Shown piece by piece: positions 1 to 8,113 of a stretch of DNA of 64,000 nt. The stretch's first letter is position 1; each line of letters opens with the position of its first letter. The notes beneath the pieces were generated by a model, which saw only the letters and a list, made by a program, of their open reading frames with translations, made no database searches and had not been told where the DNA came from. The position numbers were made by a program, and so were the translations under genes. This stretch comes from Sphingomonas liriopis. Its GTDB lineage: Bacteria; Pseudomonadota; Alphaproteobacteria; Sphingomonadales; Sphingomonadaceae. Where the stretch lies: assembly GCF_024211255.1 (NCBI RefSeq), contig NZ_JAMLDY010000012.1, positions 56,290 through 120,289 of the forward strand. The letters run 5' to 3'.

Positions 1-644
1 TGCTGCTGTCCAACGTGATCGGTGCGGGCAAGGTGGCGCAGATCGTGCTGCCGGGGATCGGGCCTTGGCCGTTCGGGGCGGGCATCCTGTTCTTTCCGGT
101 CAGCTACGTGATCGGCGACGTGCTGACCGAGGTCTATGGCTATGCGCGGGCGCGGCGGGTGATCTGGGCGGGGACTGCCGCTGTCGTGTTCATGGCGTTC
201 ATGAGCTGGGTGGTCGTCGCGCTGCCGCCGGCGCCGTCGTGGGGCAACCAGGCGGCCTATGCGACGATCTTCGGGCAGGTGCCGCGGATCGTGCTGGCGA
301 GCGTGTGCGCCTTCTGGGCGGGCGAGTTCGTCAATTCGTACGTCATGGCCCGGATGAAGGTCCGCACCGCGGGCAGGCATCTGTGGATGCGGACGATCGG
401 GTCGACGGTGCTGGGGGAGGGGGTGGACAGCCTGATCTTCTACCCGCTCGCGTTCCTGGGTGCCGAGGGGTTCACGCCGGGGCTGGTGGTGACCGTGATG
501 CTGACGCAATGGGCGCTGAAGGTGGCGTGGGAGGTGATCCTGACGCCGGTGACCTATGTCGTCGTGGGGGCATTGAAGCGCGCCGAGGGCGTGGACGTGT
601 TCGATCGCGGGACGGACTTCACGCCGTTCCGGGCGCAGGTGTGA
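1..644 (+). CDS. Queuosine precursor transporter, YhhQ/VUT family (5' end outside window)
   Basis: This inner-membrane protein is predicted to import queuosine precursors (preQ0/preQ1 type) for tRNA modification. The reading frame is already open at the left edge (codons for LLSNVIGAGK begin at base 3), so the N-terminus lies outside the window. The visible part has the family hallmarks: a hydrophobic stretch ending in a PVSYVIGDVLTEVYGY motif, a later conserved region with EFVNSYVMARMK, a WMRTIGSTVLGEGVDS motif, and a last helix before VFDRGTDFTPF. At least five membrane segments are visible. The next gene is convergent, so the gene ends its transcription unit here. Family assignment is from motif recognition; the exact substrate is not shown by the sequence. 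Confidence 0.85.
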   Translation, partial: LLSNVIGAGKVAQIVLPGIGPWPFGAGILFFPVSYVIGDVLTEVYGYARARRVIWAGTAAVVFMAFMSWVVVALPPAPSWGNQAAYATIFGQVPRIVLASVCAFWAGEFVNSYVMARMKVRTAGRHLWMRTIGSTVLGEGVDSLIFYPLAFLGAEGFTPGLVVTVMLTQWALKVAWEVILTPVTYVVVGALKRAEGVDVFDRGTDFTPFRAQV

Positions 645-916
645 GCGCCGTAACATGGACAACATGGACACCTTGACGTGAACGATCCGGATCGATCGTT
701 TCGGTTCTTGCGAGGATAGGACCGTGAGAAAAAGCGCCGCGATTCGCGCATGGCGGTAGCGGCTCGCGATCGCATAGGACAGATGGGGAGCTTTTCCCGT
801 GCAGCTGCAAGGAGTTGGTGGGAAGGGTATCCATCAGCCGCCGGCGTCGGGTCGTCCTCACCCTTCCGGCGCTGCGCGCCTCCCTCCCTCTCCCACAGGG
901 AGAGGGATATAGGGCG
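645..916. repeat. Intergenic stretch with a CCCTCTCCC/GGGAGAGGG hairpin repeat
   Basis: No gene is supported between the two convergent genes. Bases 645-700 hold a short direct repeat (AACATGGACA twice in a row). Bases 886-906 form a perfect 9-bp inverted repeat (CCCTCTCCC, spacer ACA, GGGAGAGGG), preceded by CCTCACCCTTCCG. The same arrangement in the other orientation occurs at 60563-60618, so this is a dispersed repeat. It lies just beyond the purQ stop and could fold in the purQ transcript, but no T-run follows it on the minus strand. Confidence 0.6.
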
Positions 917-1585
917 TCATGCCGCGATCGTGTCCAGCACGCCTTCGAACAGGCGGCGGCCGTCGGTGCCGCCGTGCGCGGCTTCGATCTTGCGTTCGGG
1001 GTGGGGCATCATGCCGAGCACGTTGCGCTGCGCGTTGAGGATGCCGGCGATGTCGCGCGCCGAGCCGTTGACCGGCTCGCCGTAGCGGAACGCGACGCGG
1101 CCTTCGCCTTCGAGGCGGTCGAGCGTCTCGGCATCGGCGAAGTAATTGCCGTCGTGGTGCGCGACGGGGACGCGGATCGTCTCGCCGGCGGCGTAGCGGC
1201 TGGTGAAGGCGGACCCTGCGGTGTCCACCGTCAGCGCGACGTCGCGGCAGACGAAGTTCAGGCCGGCGTTGCGCATGAGCGCGCCGGGGAGCAGGCCGGC
1301 TTCGGTCAGCACCTGGAAGCCGTTGCAGACGCCGAGTACCGGCAAGCCGCGACCCGCCTGCTCCACCACCGCCTGCATGATCGGCGAGCGCGCGGCGATC
1401 GCGCCGGAGCGCAGGTAATCGCCGTAGGAGAAGCCGCCGGGCACCGCGACCAGACCCAACCCCTCGGGCAAATCGGTGTCGGCGTGCCAGACCATCGCCG
1501 GCGCGATGCCGGTCACCGCCTCCAGCGCGACGGCGAGGTCGCGGTCGCAGTTGGAGCCCGGGAAGACGATGACGGCGGTCTTCAT
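917..1585 (-). CDS. purQ: Phosphoribosylformylglycinamidine synthase subunit I (glutaminase)
   Basis: PurQ is the class-I glutamine amidotransferase subunit of FGAM synthase; it releases ammonia from glutamine for the fourth step of de novo purine synthesis, working with PurS and PurL. The 222-residue protein has the expected length and shows the catalytic triad: Cys87 in GVCNGFQ, and His195 and Glu197 in MMPHPER. The N-terminus [16 protein letters not shown] is typical. It is the third gene of a purC-purS-purQ operon, starting 1 base after the purS stop. purL is not in the window. A hairpin repeat lies about 10 bp past the stop. Confidence 0.97.
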   Translation of the reverse strand: MKTAVIVFPGSNCDRDLAVALEAVTGIAPAMVWHADTDLPEGLGLVAVPGGFSYGDYLRSGAIAARSPIMQAVVEQAGRGLPVLGVCNGFQVLTEAGLLPGALMRNAGLNFVCRDVALTVDTAGSAFTSRYAAGETIRVPVAHHDGNYFADAETLDRLEGEGRVAFRYGEPVNGSARDIAGILNAQRNVLGMMPHPERKIEAAHGGTDGRRLFEGVLDTIAA

Positions 1586-1586
1586 G

Positions 1587-1817
1587 TCAGGCGCGCTCCA
1601 CCCGGAAATTCTCTATGACGGTATTCGCGAGCAATTGCCGGCACATGCCGTCGATCGCCTCGTCGGTGGTGGTGTCGGCGACCTCGAGTTCGAACATCTT
1701 GCCGGCGCGGACGTCGTCGACGCCCTCGAAGCCGAGCGAACCCAGCGCGTGATGGATGGCGCGGCCCTGGGGGTCGAGCACGCCGGGCTTGAGCGTCACG
1801 AAGATACGCAGCTTCAT
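1587..1817 (-). CDS. purS: Phosphoribosylformylglycinamidine synthase subunit PurS
   Basis: PurS is the small structural subunit that bridges PurQ and PurL in the multi-subunit FGAM synthase. The 76-residue protein begins [18 protein letters not shown], the usual start of the family, and contains the [17 protein letters not shown] core. An upstream in-frame extension exists but overlaps purC and has no family similarity, so the ATG at 1817 is chosen; it lies 1 base after the purC stop. The gene is sandwiched between purC and purQ with 1-base gaps, which indicates translational coupling. Confidence 0.95.
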   Translation of the reverse strand: MKLRIFVTLKPGVLDPQGRAIHHALGSLGFEGVDDVRAGKMFELEVADTTTDEAIDGMCRQLLANTVIENFRVERA

Positions 1818-1818
1818 G

Positions 1819-2598
1819 TCACTTCCCCCGGCGCTTGCGATGGCTGTCGAGGTCGAGCACCGCGCCATCCTCGCCCTCCGGCATCAGGCCGAGGCGGCGG
1901 GCGACCTCCTGATAGGCCTCCGCCTCGCCGCCGAGGTCGCGGCGGAAGCGGTCCTTGTCCATCTTTTCGTTGGTGTCCATGTCCCACAGGCGGCAGCCGT
2001 CGGGGCTGATCTCGTCGGCGAGGATGATCCGGCCGTAGTCATTGTCCCAGATGCGGCCGAATTCGAGCTTGAAGTCGACGAGGCGGATGCCGATCCCGGC
2101 GAACAGGCCGGTGAGGAAGTCGTTCACGCGGATCGCGAGGTCGGCGATGTCGTGCATCTCCTCCTGGCTCGCCCAGCCGAACGCGGCGATATGCTCGTCG
2201 GAAATCATCGGATCGCCGAGCGCGTCGTCTTTATAATAATATTCGATGATCGTGCGCGGGAGCTTGACGCCCTCTTCGATCCCCAGCCGCTTCGACAGCG
2301 AGCCGGCGGCGACGTTGCGCACGACGACCTCGATCGGCACGATCTCGACCTGGCGGATCAACTGTTCGCGCATGTTGAGGCGGCGGATGAAGTGGGTCGG
2401 CACGCCGATCGCGTCGAGCAGCGTGAAGATGTGCTCGGAGATGCGGTTGTTGAGCACGCCCTTGCCGTTGATCGTGCCCTTTTTCTGGGCGTTGAACGCG
2501 GTGGCGTCGTCCTTGAAATACTGGATCAGCGTGCCGGGTTCGGGACCCTCGTACAGGATCTTGGCCTTGCCTTCGTAGATCTGGCGGCGACGAGCCAT
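1819..2598 (-). CDS. purC: Phosphoribosylaminoimidazole-succinocarboxamide (SAICAR) synthase
   Basis: PurC joins aspartate to CAIR using ATP, the eighth step of de novo purine synthesis. The 259-residue product has the normal bacterial length and conserved motifs: [12 protein letters not shown] at the N-terminus, the [17 protein letters not shown] loop, [23 protein letters not shown] and the [12 protein letters not shown] motif near residue 200. Two ATGs (2604 and 2598) are possible; 2598 sits at the better distance from the purine-rich AGGGG sequence, and gives [13 protein letters not shown]. It is the first gene of the purCSQ operon and has a good promoter about 70 bases upstream. Confidence 0.96.
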   Translation of the reverse strand: MARRRQIYEGKAKILYEGPEPGTLIQYFKDDATAFNAQKKGTINGKGVLNNRISEHIFTLLDAIGVPTHFIRRLNMREQLIRQVEIVPIEVVVRNVAAGSLSKRLGIEEGVKLPRTIIEYYYKDDALGDPMISDEHIAAFGWASQEEMHDIADLAIRVNDFLTGLFAGIGIRLVDFKLEFGRIWDNDYGRIILADEISPDGCRLWDMDTNEKMDKDRFRRDLGGEAEAYQEVARRLGLMPEGEDGAVLDLDSHRKRRGK

Positions 2599-2667
2599 GC
2601 GCATGCCCCTGAAAATGAGCAGCCCCGGCGGCGCGAATGGACGCGGGCCGGGGCCGGAATGGCCGGG

Positions 2668-2696
2668 CCTATAGGGGATGGGGGGCGGGGGTGCAA
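2668..2696 (-). promoter_or_regulatory. Predicted sigma-70 promoter of the purCSQ operon
   Basis: On the minus strand a TTGCAC hexamer (bases 2696-2691) is followed after exactly 17 bases by TATAGG (2673-2668). This matches the housekeeping consensus (TTGACA-N17-TATAAT) at 4 of 6 positions in each box. Transcription would begin near base 2660, giving a leader of about 60 bases ahead of purC. No PurR-like operator was recognised. Confidence 0.55.
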
Positions 2697-2724
2697 TCTT
2701 CCGCTGGGGTGAGAAGAAGTGGTG

Positions 2725-2844
2725 TTCACGCGAAGACGCAAAGACGCGAAGGCTGATCGTGTCTGCCGCAGACGTACGGCATGAAGTGGTCCCGTACGTC
2801 GCCCAAAAGGCGAACCCCTTTGCGTCTTCGCGTCTTCGCGCGAA
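2725..2844. repeat. Paired inverted repeat, GAAGACGC family (family A)
   Basis: A 28-base arm (2725-2752, beginning TTCACGCGAAGACGC and repeating AAGACGC) is answered by its near-perfect reverse complement at 2819-2844. The arms themselves contain a 9-10 base internal repeat of CGAAGACG type. About 65 bases separate the arms. The same arms occur at 45070-45319 and 60767-60896, so this is a dispersed intergenic element of the REP/MITE kind. No coding content is seen. Confidence 0.8.
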
Positions 2845-2855
2845 CACCTCTTTTC

Positions 2856-3695
2856 CTAGGCAGCATCGCCGTCGCGCCAGCGGGCGACGGGGCCGCGCAG
2901 GCGGCGCCAGAGGAGGACGAGCACGGCGACGACGATCGCCGGCGGGCCCAGAATCGCGATCAGGCCGAGCAGCACGGCGAGCGTCACCTGTGCGGAGCCG
3001 ACCATCGTGTCGAGTGCGCTGGTCAGCGGTGCGCTGGTGTCGAAGCCGCGGACGGCGTCGCCTGATTCATAGGCGAATTCCATCGGCGTCCGCGCGATGC
3101 TGGCGCGGTTGTCGGCGGCCGTCGCGGCGGCCTCGCGGGCGGCGGTCGCGGCGGCGGCGCGCTGTTGCTGGAGTTCGGTGCGTTCCGCCTCGCTGGCGGC
3201 GGGGCGGGCGAGCTGGGTGTCGGCGCGGCCGATGGCGGCGGCGGCCTCGGCGCGGGTGGCTTCCGCGCGGGCGATCGCGTCGCCCGCATCGGTGCCGGTG
3301 ATCGCGGCCTCGACCAGGGTGCCCTTGGCCGCCTGGATCAGGTCGATCCCCTGCTTGCCGAAGGCGCGGGCGATCGCGGGGTCGAGCTTGAAGCGCAGCG
3401 TCCCGCGGATGTCGTTCTCGCCGACGACGCGATAGTCCATGCCGGTGATGCGGCAGCGGGCGATGCCGAGCTTTTCGCAGGCCTGCGCATGCGCCTCCTG
3501 TGCGGCGGCGATGGCGCGGGGCGGCAGGCGGAAGCCGTAGCGATAGTTGAACGCGACGCCGGGTGCGGCGGTGACGTTGATGCCGGGGGCTTGGGCGACG
3601 TCGGATGTCTGCAGCTGTTCGGCCCCATCGGGCGCCTTGCTGCATCCGGTGAGCGCCAGCGCGACCAGCCCGACTCCTGCGACGACGGCACGCAT
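2856..3695 (-). CDS. DUF4349-like lipoprotein with C-terminal membrane anchor
   Basis: This 279-residue envelope protein begins with a lipoprotein signal ([18 protein letters not shown]; lipobox ending at Cys18). The middle contains a [22 protein letters not shown] region and a long Ala/Arg/Glu-rich segment (about residues 125-205) that should form a coiled coil. A hydrophobic helix near residues 225-260 ([27 protein letters not shown]) is followed by a short basic tail. This layout fits DUF4349-type proteins, whose function is not established. The ATG at 3695 is supported by GGGAGGGG about 6 bases upstream. It is flanked by convergent/divergent neighbours and appears to be transcribed alone. 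Confidence 0.75.
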   Translation of the reverse strand: MRAVVAGVGLVALALTGCSKAPDGAEQLQTSDVAQAPGINVTAAPGVAFNYRYGFRLPPRAIAAAQEAHAQACEKLGIARCRITGMDYRVVGENDIRGTLRFKLDPAIARAFGKQGIDLIQAAKGTLVEAAITGTDAGDAIARAEATRAEAAAAIGRADTQLARPAASEAERTELQQQRAAAATAAREAAATAADNRASIARTPMEFAYESGDAVRGFDTSAPLTSALDTMVGSAQVTLAVLLGLIAILGPPAIVVAVLVLLWRRLRGPVARWRDGDAA

Positions 3696-3831
3696 GGCAA
3701 TCCCCTCCCGACGATGTGATACACCATCGGCTGAGTAGGAGATGACGTCAAGCGGAGGTGTGCGACGCGGCTTCTGATCGGAGACGGTTCGGTCTATGCC
3801 CCCGTCGGACGGGCGCAGCGGGGGCGACAGG

Positions 3832-4521
3832 ATGACGAAGCGATTGGCTTGGCTGGCGCTGCCGTTTGCCGCGCTGGCGACGCCGGCTGTGGCGCAGCAG
3901 CAGGACACGCAGCTGTGGACGCAGATCAACACCAACGTGCCGATCGACGACGGGCTGCGTATCACGCTGGAGCAGATCGCGCGGTTCAGCGACCGGCAGG
4001 ACGGGTTGTACCAGACCGAATTCGGCGCGTTGCTCGGCGTGAGGGCGGCGAAGGGTGTCGAGCTGGGCTTCGGCTATCGCAAGGTCGGCGCGCACAACGG
4101 CAACACCGGCGCGGACGAGGATCGCATCCGACAGCAGGTCGTCGCGACCTTCGGCCCGGTCACGACGCGCTTTCGCATCGACGAGCGGATCAACCCGCGC
4201 GGCGCCGAGATCGGCTTTCGCATCCGGCCGCTGGTCCGCTACAATTACAAGATCGGCACGCACGGCTATGCGCTGTTCGTCAGCCACGAGAGCTTCTATC
4301 TGCCCAATGCGACCAGCTGGGGACAGCGGCGCGGGTATGAACGGATGCGCAACATCGTCGGCGTGCTGGTGCCGATCGGCAAGCAGATGGTGGCGGACGT
4401 GGGCTATCTCAATCAGTATCGCCCGGGCCGCGACGGCGCGCGCGGGCAGATGGACCATGCGCTGACGCTGCAGCTGACGATCAACCTGCGGGATCTGTCG
4501 CTGCCGCATCTGCATGATTGA
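3832..4521 (+). CDS. DUF2490 family protein, predicted outer-membrane or periplasmic beta protein
   Basis: A 229-residue secreted protein. It starts with a Sec signal peptide (MTKRLAWLALPFAALATPAVAQQ, cleavage after AVA). The mature part opens with DTQLWTQINTNVPIDDGLRITLEQIARFSD and continues with alternating hydrophobic/hydrophilic stretches (RFRIDERINPR, FRIRPLVRYNYKI, YALFVSHESFY), the look of amphipathic beta strands in DUF2490 proteins. The start at 3832 is chosen because it gives a clean signal peptide. The role is unknown; nothing in the neighbourhood suggests one. Confidence 0.8.
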   Translation: MTKRLAWLALPFAALATPAVAQQQDTQLWTQINTNVPIDDGLRITLEQIARFSDRQDGLYQTEFGALLGVRAAKGVELGFGYRKVGAHNGNTGADEDRIRQQVVATFGPVTTRFRIDERINPRGAEIGFRIRPLVRYNYKIGTHGYALFVSHESFYLPNATSWGQRRGYERMRNIVGVLVPIGKQMVADVGYLNQYRPGRDGARGQMDHALTLQLTINLRDLSLPHLHD

Positions 4522-4598
4522 GCGGGCACCTTCCACCGTCGCGTAAGTCGCGACACAGGATGGTCAGAGTGCGACGCCGAGCGCGGCTGTGCGGGCGT

Positions 4599-5441
4599 TC
4601 AGTCAGCCAGATTGCACCATTGCAGGTCGCGAGCGTTGCCGGCGGCGACGTCGGCCTGCGTGCGCAGAGCGATCGTCGGTAGGGCGAAGCGCGGCCCTGG
4701 GGGATGGAACTGCCCGACCCAATGCGTCGTCGTGGTGGCAAACGGGCCACCGACGAAGGTCATGAGACCGTCTGCGATCCTGTAGCGGCCAGCGTCGCCG
4801 GCAAAGCTGTAACCGCCGCCTGGTTGAAGCCGCAGGTCGCCCGTGATCGTATTGCCCGACGATGCAAGCCGCATGCAGACGTAGCGGCCAGGCGGCGGAA
4901 CGGCGCCGGAGGGGGATGGCGCGACGCGCACCGCCCGCTTGCGGCAGAAAGGCGCTATCGTTTCGCGAATTGCCACCGCGCGTGAATCGGCCACGCCGCG
5001 GCGCAGATATTCGGCCGCCGCGGGACAGGCCCGTTCGGGATATTCGGTGAAGCGATACGTCGCCCGGGTGCCGAGGTCGCTGTCGCCGAGACCTTCGGGG
5101 CCCCCCACGCCGGTGCCGTCGGCCCAGCGTATCCGGTCGCGCTGCGGATCACGTAACGCAGGTGTCGGTGCGGTGGTGGCGAGCGCCGCCACGGGCGTGG
5201 CACGGCGGAGCAATCGCAGATTGCCGCTTTCCCTCTCCATCGCTTCGTCGCCACCGTCGAAGCGCAGGATGTAGGCGTCTCCGCCGAGACTTTTCACGAT
5301 AGTGGCGTGATACCATTTGCCGAGCGAGCGCAGTTCGACCTCGTCGCCGATCGCATAGCGTTCGGGTGCGCGTTGCTGCGCCAATGCCGCGCTGGACAGC
5401 ATCGTCACGCCAGCCAAGAGGATTCCGGTTCCGATACGCAT
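4599..5441 (-). CDS. Secreted protein with a Tudor/Agenet-like domain
   Basis: A 280-residue exported protein. The signal peptide is MRIGTGILLAGVTMLSSAALAQQ. Residues about 28-75 (YAIGDEVELRSLGKWYHATIVKSL, then DAYILRFDGGDE) have the five-strand pattern of Tudor/Agenet folds, known mainly from chromatin and RNA proteins. Three or four cysteines lie in the centre (RACPAAAEYL, APFCRKRAV, YVCMRL, LQWCNLAD). The C-terminal 95 residues look like a small beta-rich domain (GRYVCMRLASSGNTITGDL). The start at 5441 is chosen for the signal peptide. The gene stands alone between convergent and tandem neighbours. The function is unknown; the fold is inferred by eye. Confidence 0.65.
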   Translation of the reverse strand: MRIGTGILLAGVTMLSSAALAQQRAPERYAIGDEVELRSLGKWYHATIVKSLGGDAYILRFDGGDEAMERESGNLRLLRRATPVAALATTAPTPALRDPQRDRIRWADGTGVGGPEGLGDSDLGTRATYRFTEYPERACPAAAEYLRRGVADSRAVAIRETIAPFCRKRAVRVAPSPSGAVPPPGRYVCMRLASSGNTITGDLRLQPGGGYSFAGDAGRYRIADGLMTFVGGPFATTTTHWVGQFHPPGPRFALPTIALRTQADVAAGNARDLQWCNLAD

Positions 5442-5600
5442 GTCGTCGTTCCAGCCAGTCCGTCGATGGACCATCGCCGCATCGGCCGGCTGCCGACCAG
5501 TCGTCTGCGACCGACCGGCGGTTCGGCGCGATCAACCCGCCTTTTATGTCCTGTTCGGTGCAGATCCAAAGCCGGCGGCGGCTGGGAATGTCTGCGGTTT

Positions 5601-6815
5601 CTACGTCACCGCATTGCGCACCGCGAACGCCGGGTCGCGCCATGCCTCGATCGCGATGATGTCGCGCAGGTGTTCGCCGGCTTGCCACACGTCTTCGTGG
5701 CTGAGGTACAGCGGCGTCAGGCCGAGGCGGAGGATGTCGGGGGCGCGGAAGTCGCCGATGACGCCGCGGGCGATCAGCGCCTGCGTCAGTTCGTAGGCGT
5801 GGGGCGCGCGGAAGCTGATGTGGCTGCCGCGTTGGTCCGCGTCGGCGGGGGTGTCGCAGGGGAGGCCGGCCGCTGCGCCGGCGCGCGCGAGGATTACGAA
5901 CAGCGCGGCGCTCTTGGCGGCGACGGCGGTCTGGTCGACTTCGGTCCAGAGCGCGAGCGCGGCTTCGAGGCTGGCCATCGCCAGGATCGACGGCGTGCCG
6001 ACCAGCCAGCGCTTCATGCCCGCGGCGGGGCGGTAGGCGTCCTGGAAGGCGAAGGGCTCGGCGTGGCCCATCCAGCCGCTGACCGGATTGGCGAGCGCGT
6101 CGTGCAGGCGCTTTGCGACGTAGAGAAAGGCAGGGGCGCCGGGGCCGCCGTTGAGGTATTTGTACGTGCAGCCGACCGCGAGATCGACGTTCGCCGCGGT
6201 GACGTCGATCGGGACCGCGCCGACGCTGTGGCTGAAATCCCAAAGCATGAGCGCGCCGGCGGCGTGGGCGCGCGCGGTCCAGGCGGCGAGGTCGAAGCGT
6301 TCCGCCGTCTTGTAGTGGACGTGGGTGAGCAGGAGCACCGCGGTGTCTTCGTCGAGCGCGGCGGCGAGGTCTTCGCGCGCGACGACCTTCAATCGCGCGC
6401 CGGGGACGCAGGCGACCGCGCCTTCGGCGATGTGGAGGTCGGTGGGGAAATTGCCCGCCTCGCTGACGATCGTGCGGCGCGCGGGATCGTGGCGGAGCGC
6501 GGCGACGAGGGCCTTGAACAGATGCGTCGAGGTGGTGTCGCCGACGATCACCTCGTCTGGCGCGGCGCCGATCAGCGGGGCGATCTGCGCGCCCAATCGC
6601 TGGGGGGCGTCGATCCAGCCTTCGTTCCAGCTGCGGATCAAGCGCTCGCCCCATTGCCGCTGCACCGTATCGGCGAGCGCGGGGGCGACCGCGCGCGGGA
6701 GGGGGCCGAGCGAATTGCCGTCGAGGTAGATCACCCCCTCAGGCAGCGCGAAGCGGTCGCGGAAGCGGGCCAGGGGATCGGTGCGGTCGAGGGCGCGGGC
6801 GTCGTCGCGGGTCAT
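5601..6815 (-). CDS. kynU: Kynureninase
   Basis: Kynureninase is a PLP enzyme that cleaves L-kynurenine to anthranilate and alanine in tryptophan breakdown. The 404-residue protein has the family length and motifs: IYLDGNSLGPLP near residue 30, the WNEGWIDAP motif, the TSTHLFKAL cofactor region (residues 95-103), LWDFSHSVGAVP with Asp193 that contacts the pyridine ring, and the PLP lysine Lys219 in GCTYKYLNGGPG. Its ATG overlaps the stop of the upstream hydrolase (ATGA), so the two are translated together. Kynurenine could then be fed directly from the hydrolase. No tryptophan dioxygenase gene is in the window. Confidence 0.95.
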   Translation of the reverse strand: MTRDDARALDRTDPLARFRDRFALPEGVIYLDGNSLGPLPRAVAPALADTVQRQWGERLIRSWNEGWIDAPQRLGAQIAPLIGAAPDEVIVGDTTSTHLFKALVAALRHDPARRTIVSEAGNFPTDLHIAEGAVACVPGARLKVVAREDLAAALDEDTAVLLLTHVHYKTAERFDLAAWTARAHAAGALMLWDFSHSVGAVPIDVTAANVDLAVGCTYKYLNGGPGAPAFLYVAKRLHDALANPVSGWMGHAEPFAFQDAYRPAAGMKRWLVGTPSILAMASLEAALALWTEVDQTAVAAKSAALFVILARAGAAAGLPCDTPADADQRGSHISFRAPHAYELTQALIARGVIGDFRAPDILRLGLTPLYLSHEDVWQAGEHLRDIIAIEAWRDPAFAVRNAVT

Positions 6816-7627
6816 GCGGGGTCTCTGGCGAAGGCGGCGAGGACGAGGGTGCGCACCGTGGCCCAGGCGGGGGTGCCGGGGGCGATCAGCTCGACATGGC
6901 CGGTGGCGGGGACGGTGTGGAGGTCGACCGCGTCGCCGGCAGCGCGGGCGCGCGCGACGTAGTCGGTGGCGAAGCGATAGGGGACGATGCGATCCTCGCG
7001 ACCGTTGACGAGGGTCTGCGGCACATTGAGCGGCAGCAGGTGCGGGATCGAGGTGTCGGCGAAGCGGTCGCCGACGAGGCGCGCGACGACGTCGGTGCCG
7101 CAGCCGTTGTCGGGGCTGGCGGCGACCGCCTCGAGATCGGGCAGGCCGCCGAGGCAGACGACCCGCGCGATGGCGAGCGGATCGGGATCGCGGAGCGGGC
7201 TGTCGGGCGGCAGGCGGTGGCGCGCGGCGAGCCACAGTGCCAGGTGACCGCCGGCGGAATGGCCGAGCGCGACGATGCGGGCGGTGTCGAGCGCGTAGGC
7301 CGCGGCATGGGCAAGCAGCGCGTCGGCGGCGGCGGCGACGTCGCGGAAGGTGCCGGGGTAGCCGCCGCCCGCGCGATCGACGCCGCGATAGTCGATGTTC
7401 CACACCGCGAGGCCGTGCGCGCGGAGGTCGGCGGCGGCCCAGTCCATCAGCCGGCGATCGGCGATTGCAGTCTGCCAGCAGCCGCCGTGGACCATCAGCA
7501 CGGTCGGATGCGGGCCGATTCCGGCGGGGCGCCACAGGTCGACGACCTGCAGCGGATCGTCGCCATAGGGAAGCGTGGCGTCGGGGGCTTCGCGCGGACG
7601 GCTGGTGAGGTCGGGCCAGGTGAGCAT
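6812..7627 (-). CDS. Alpha/beta hydrolase, probable kynurenine formamidase (AFMID type)
   Basis: A 271-residue alpha/beta hydrolase. It shows the oxyanion-loop motif VHGGCW (residues 47-51, equivalent to HGGYW in animal/yeast formamidases), the nucleophile elbow GHSAGG with Ser124, a probable Asp in NGREDRIVP (near residue 213) and His in TGHVEL (near residue 243). It overlaps kynU by the four bases ATGA. That coupling, plus the HGGxW motif, suggests it hydrolyses N-formylkynurenine. This is inference: bacteria usually use the unrelated metal-dependent KynB for this step. A generic esterase role remains possible. Confidence 0.75.
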   Translation of the reverse strand: MLTWPDLTSRPREAPDATLPYGDDPLQVVDLWRPAGIGPHPTVLMVHGGCWQTAIADRRLMDWAAADLRAHGLAVWNIDYRGVDRAGGGYPGTFRDVAAAADALLAHAAAYALDTARIVALGHSAGGHLALWLAARHRLPPDSPLRDPDPLAIARVVCLGGLPDLEAVAASPDNGCGTDVVARLVGDRFADTSIPHLLPLNVPQTLVNGREDRIVPYRFATDYVARARAAGDAVDLHTVPATGHVELIAPGTPAWATVRTLVLAAFARDPA

Positions 7628-8113
7628 GCGGGGGTAACGCTAGACGATGCCGGAAGGGGGCGCCACAGGCGCACGACCGGAGGCGAGACCGTACGCTTGC
7701 GGCCCGGTGGACCCCGGAACACGTCCGGGGTGACGAGGGAGGTTTGGCGGGGGTGTGGTGCGAACCGCGTGGGCGCAACACGCCGGATCACCGTCCTGCC
7801 GGTACCGCATGCTGCGGCGCATCGCCGAGCTGCGCCAGCGCGTTCTTCCCCGCCGGTACGGTCGGCGCGAGCCCGCGGTTTCCGCCCAAGCGGCGCGCGC
7901 ATCCGCTTTCTTTCCGCCCTGACAAGGGAGGGGCTGGGGGTGGGTTGATACATGGGGTACCGCGGCGCTTCCTGCCGGGCCGACCCTCCCCCGACCCCTC
8001 GCTTGTCAGGGAGGGGAGGAAGACGCGCGACACGCACGCTATGTTAACGCGCGCGCATTACCGCCTCGCCGGACGCGCAACGTTTCGTTACGCGGGGTTT
8101 ACGGGAGGGCGCG
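7628..8113. repeat. Divergent intergenic region with half of a family B repeat and a CTTGTCAGGG-type repeat
   Basis: No gene is supported in this 486-bp gap between divergent genes. Bases 7707-7735 are one arm of the GTCACCCCGGACTTGTTCC repeat family (family B), without its partner. Bases 7915-7943 and about 7983-8012 form a second, imperfect inverted pair built on CCTGACAAGGGAGGGG and its complement CCCCTCGCTTGTCAGGG. The promoters of the hydrolase-kynU operon and of the glycosyltransferase must lie here, but none was convincing. Confidence 0.5.

Noticed and set aside
80..94. Quinolone-resistance change in ParC (Gln at the Ser80-equivalent position; protein residues 87 and 91 of the gene at 9474)
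   Set aside because: HPHGDQS with a following Asp appears to be the ordinary form in alphaproteobacterial ParC, so it is not evidence of acquired resistance.
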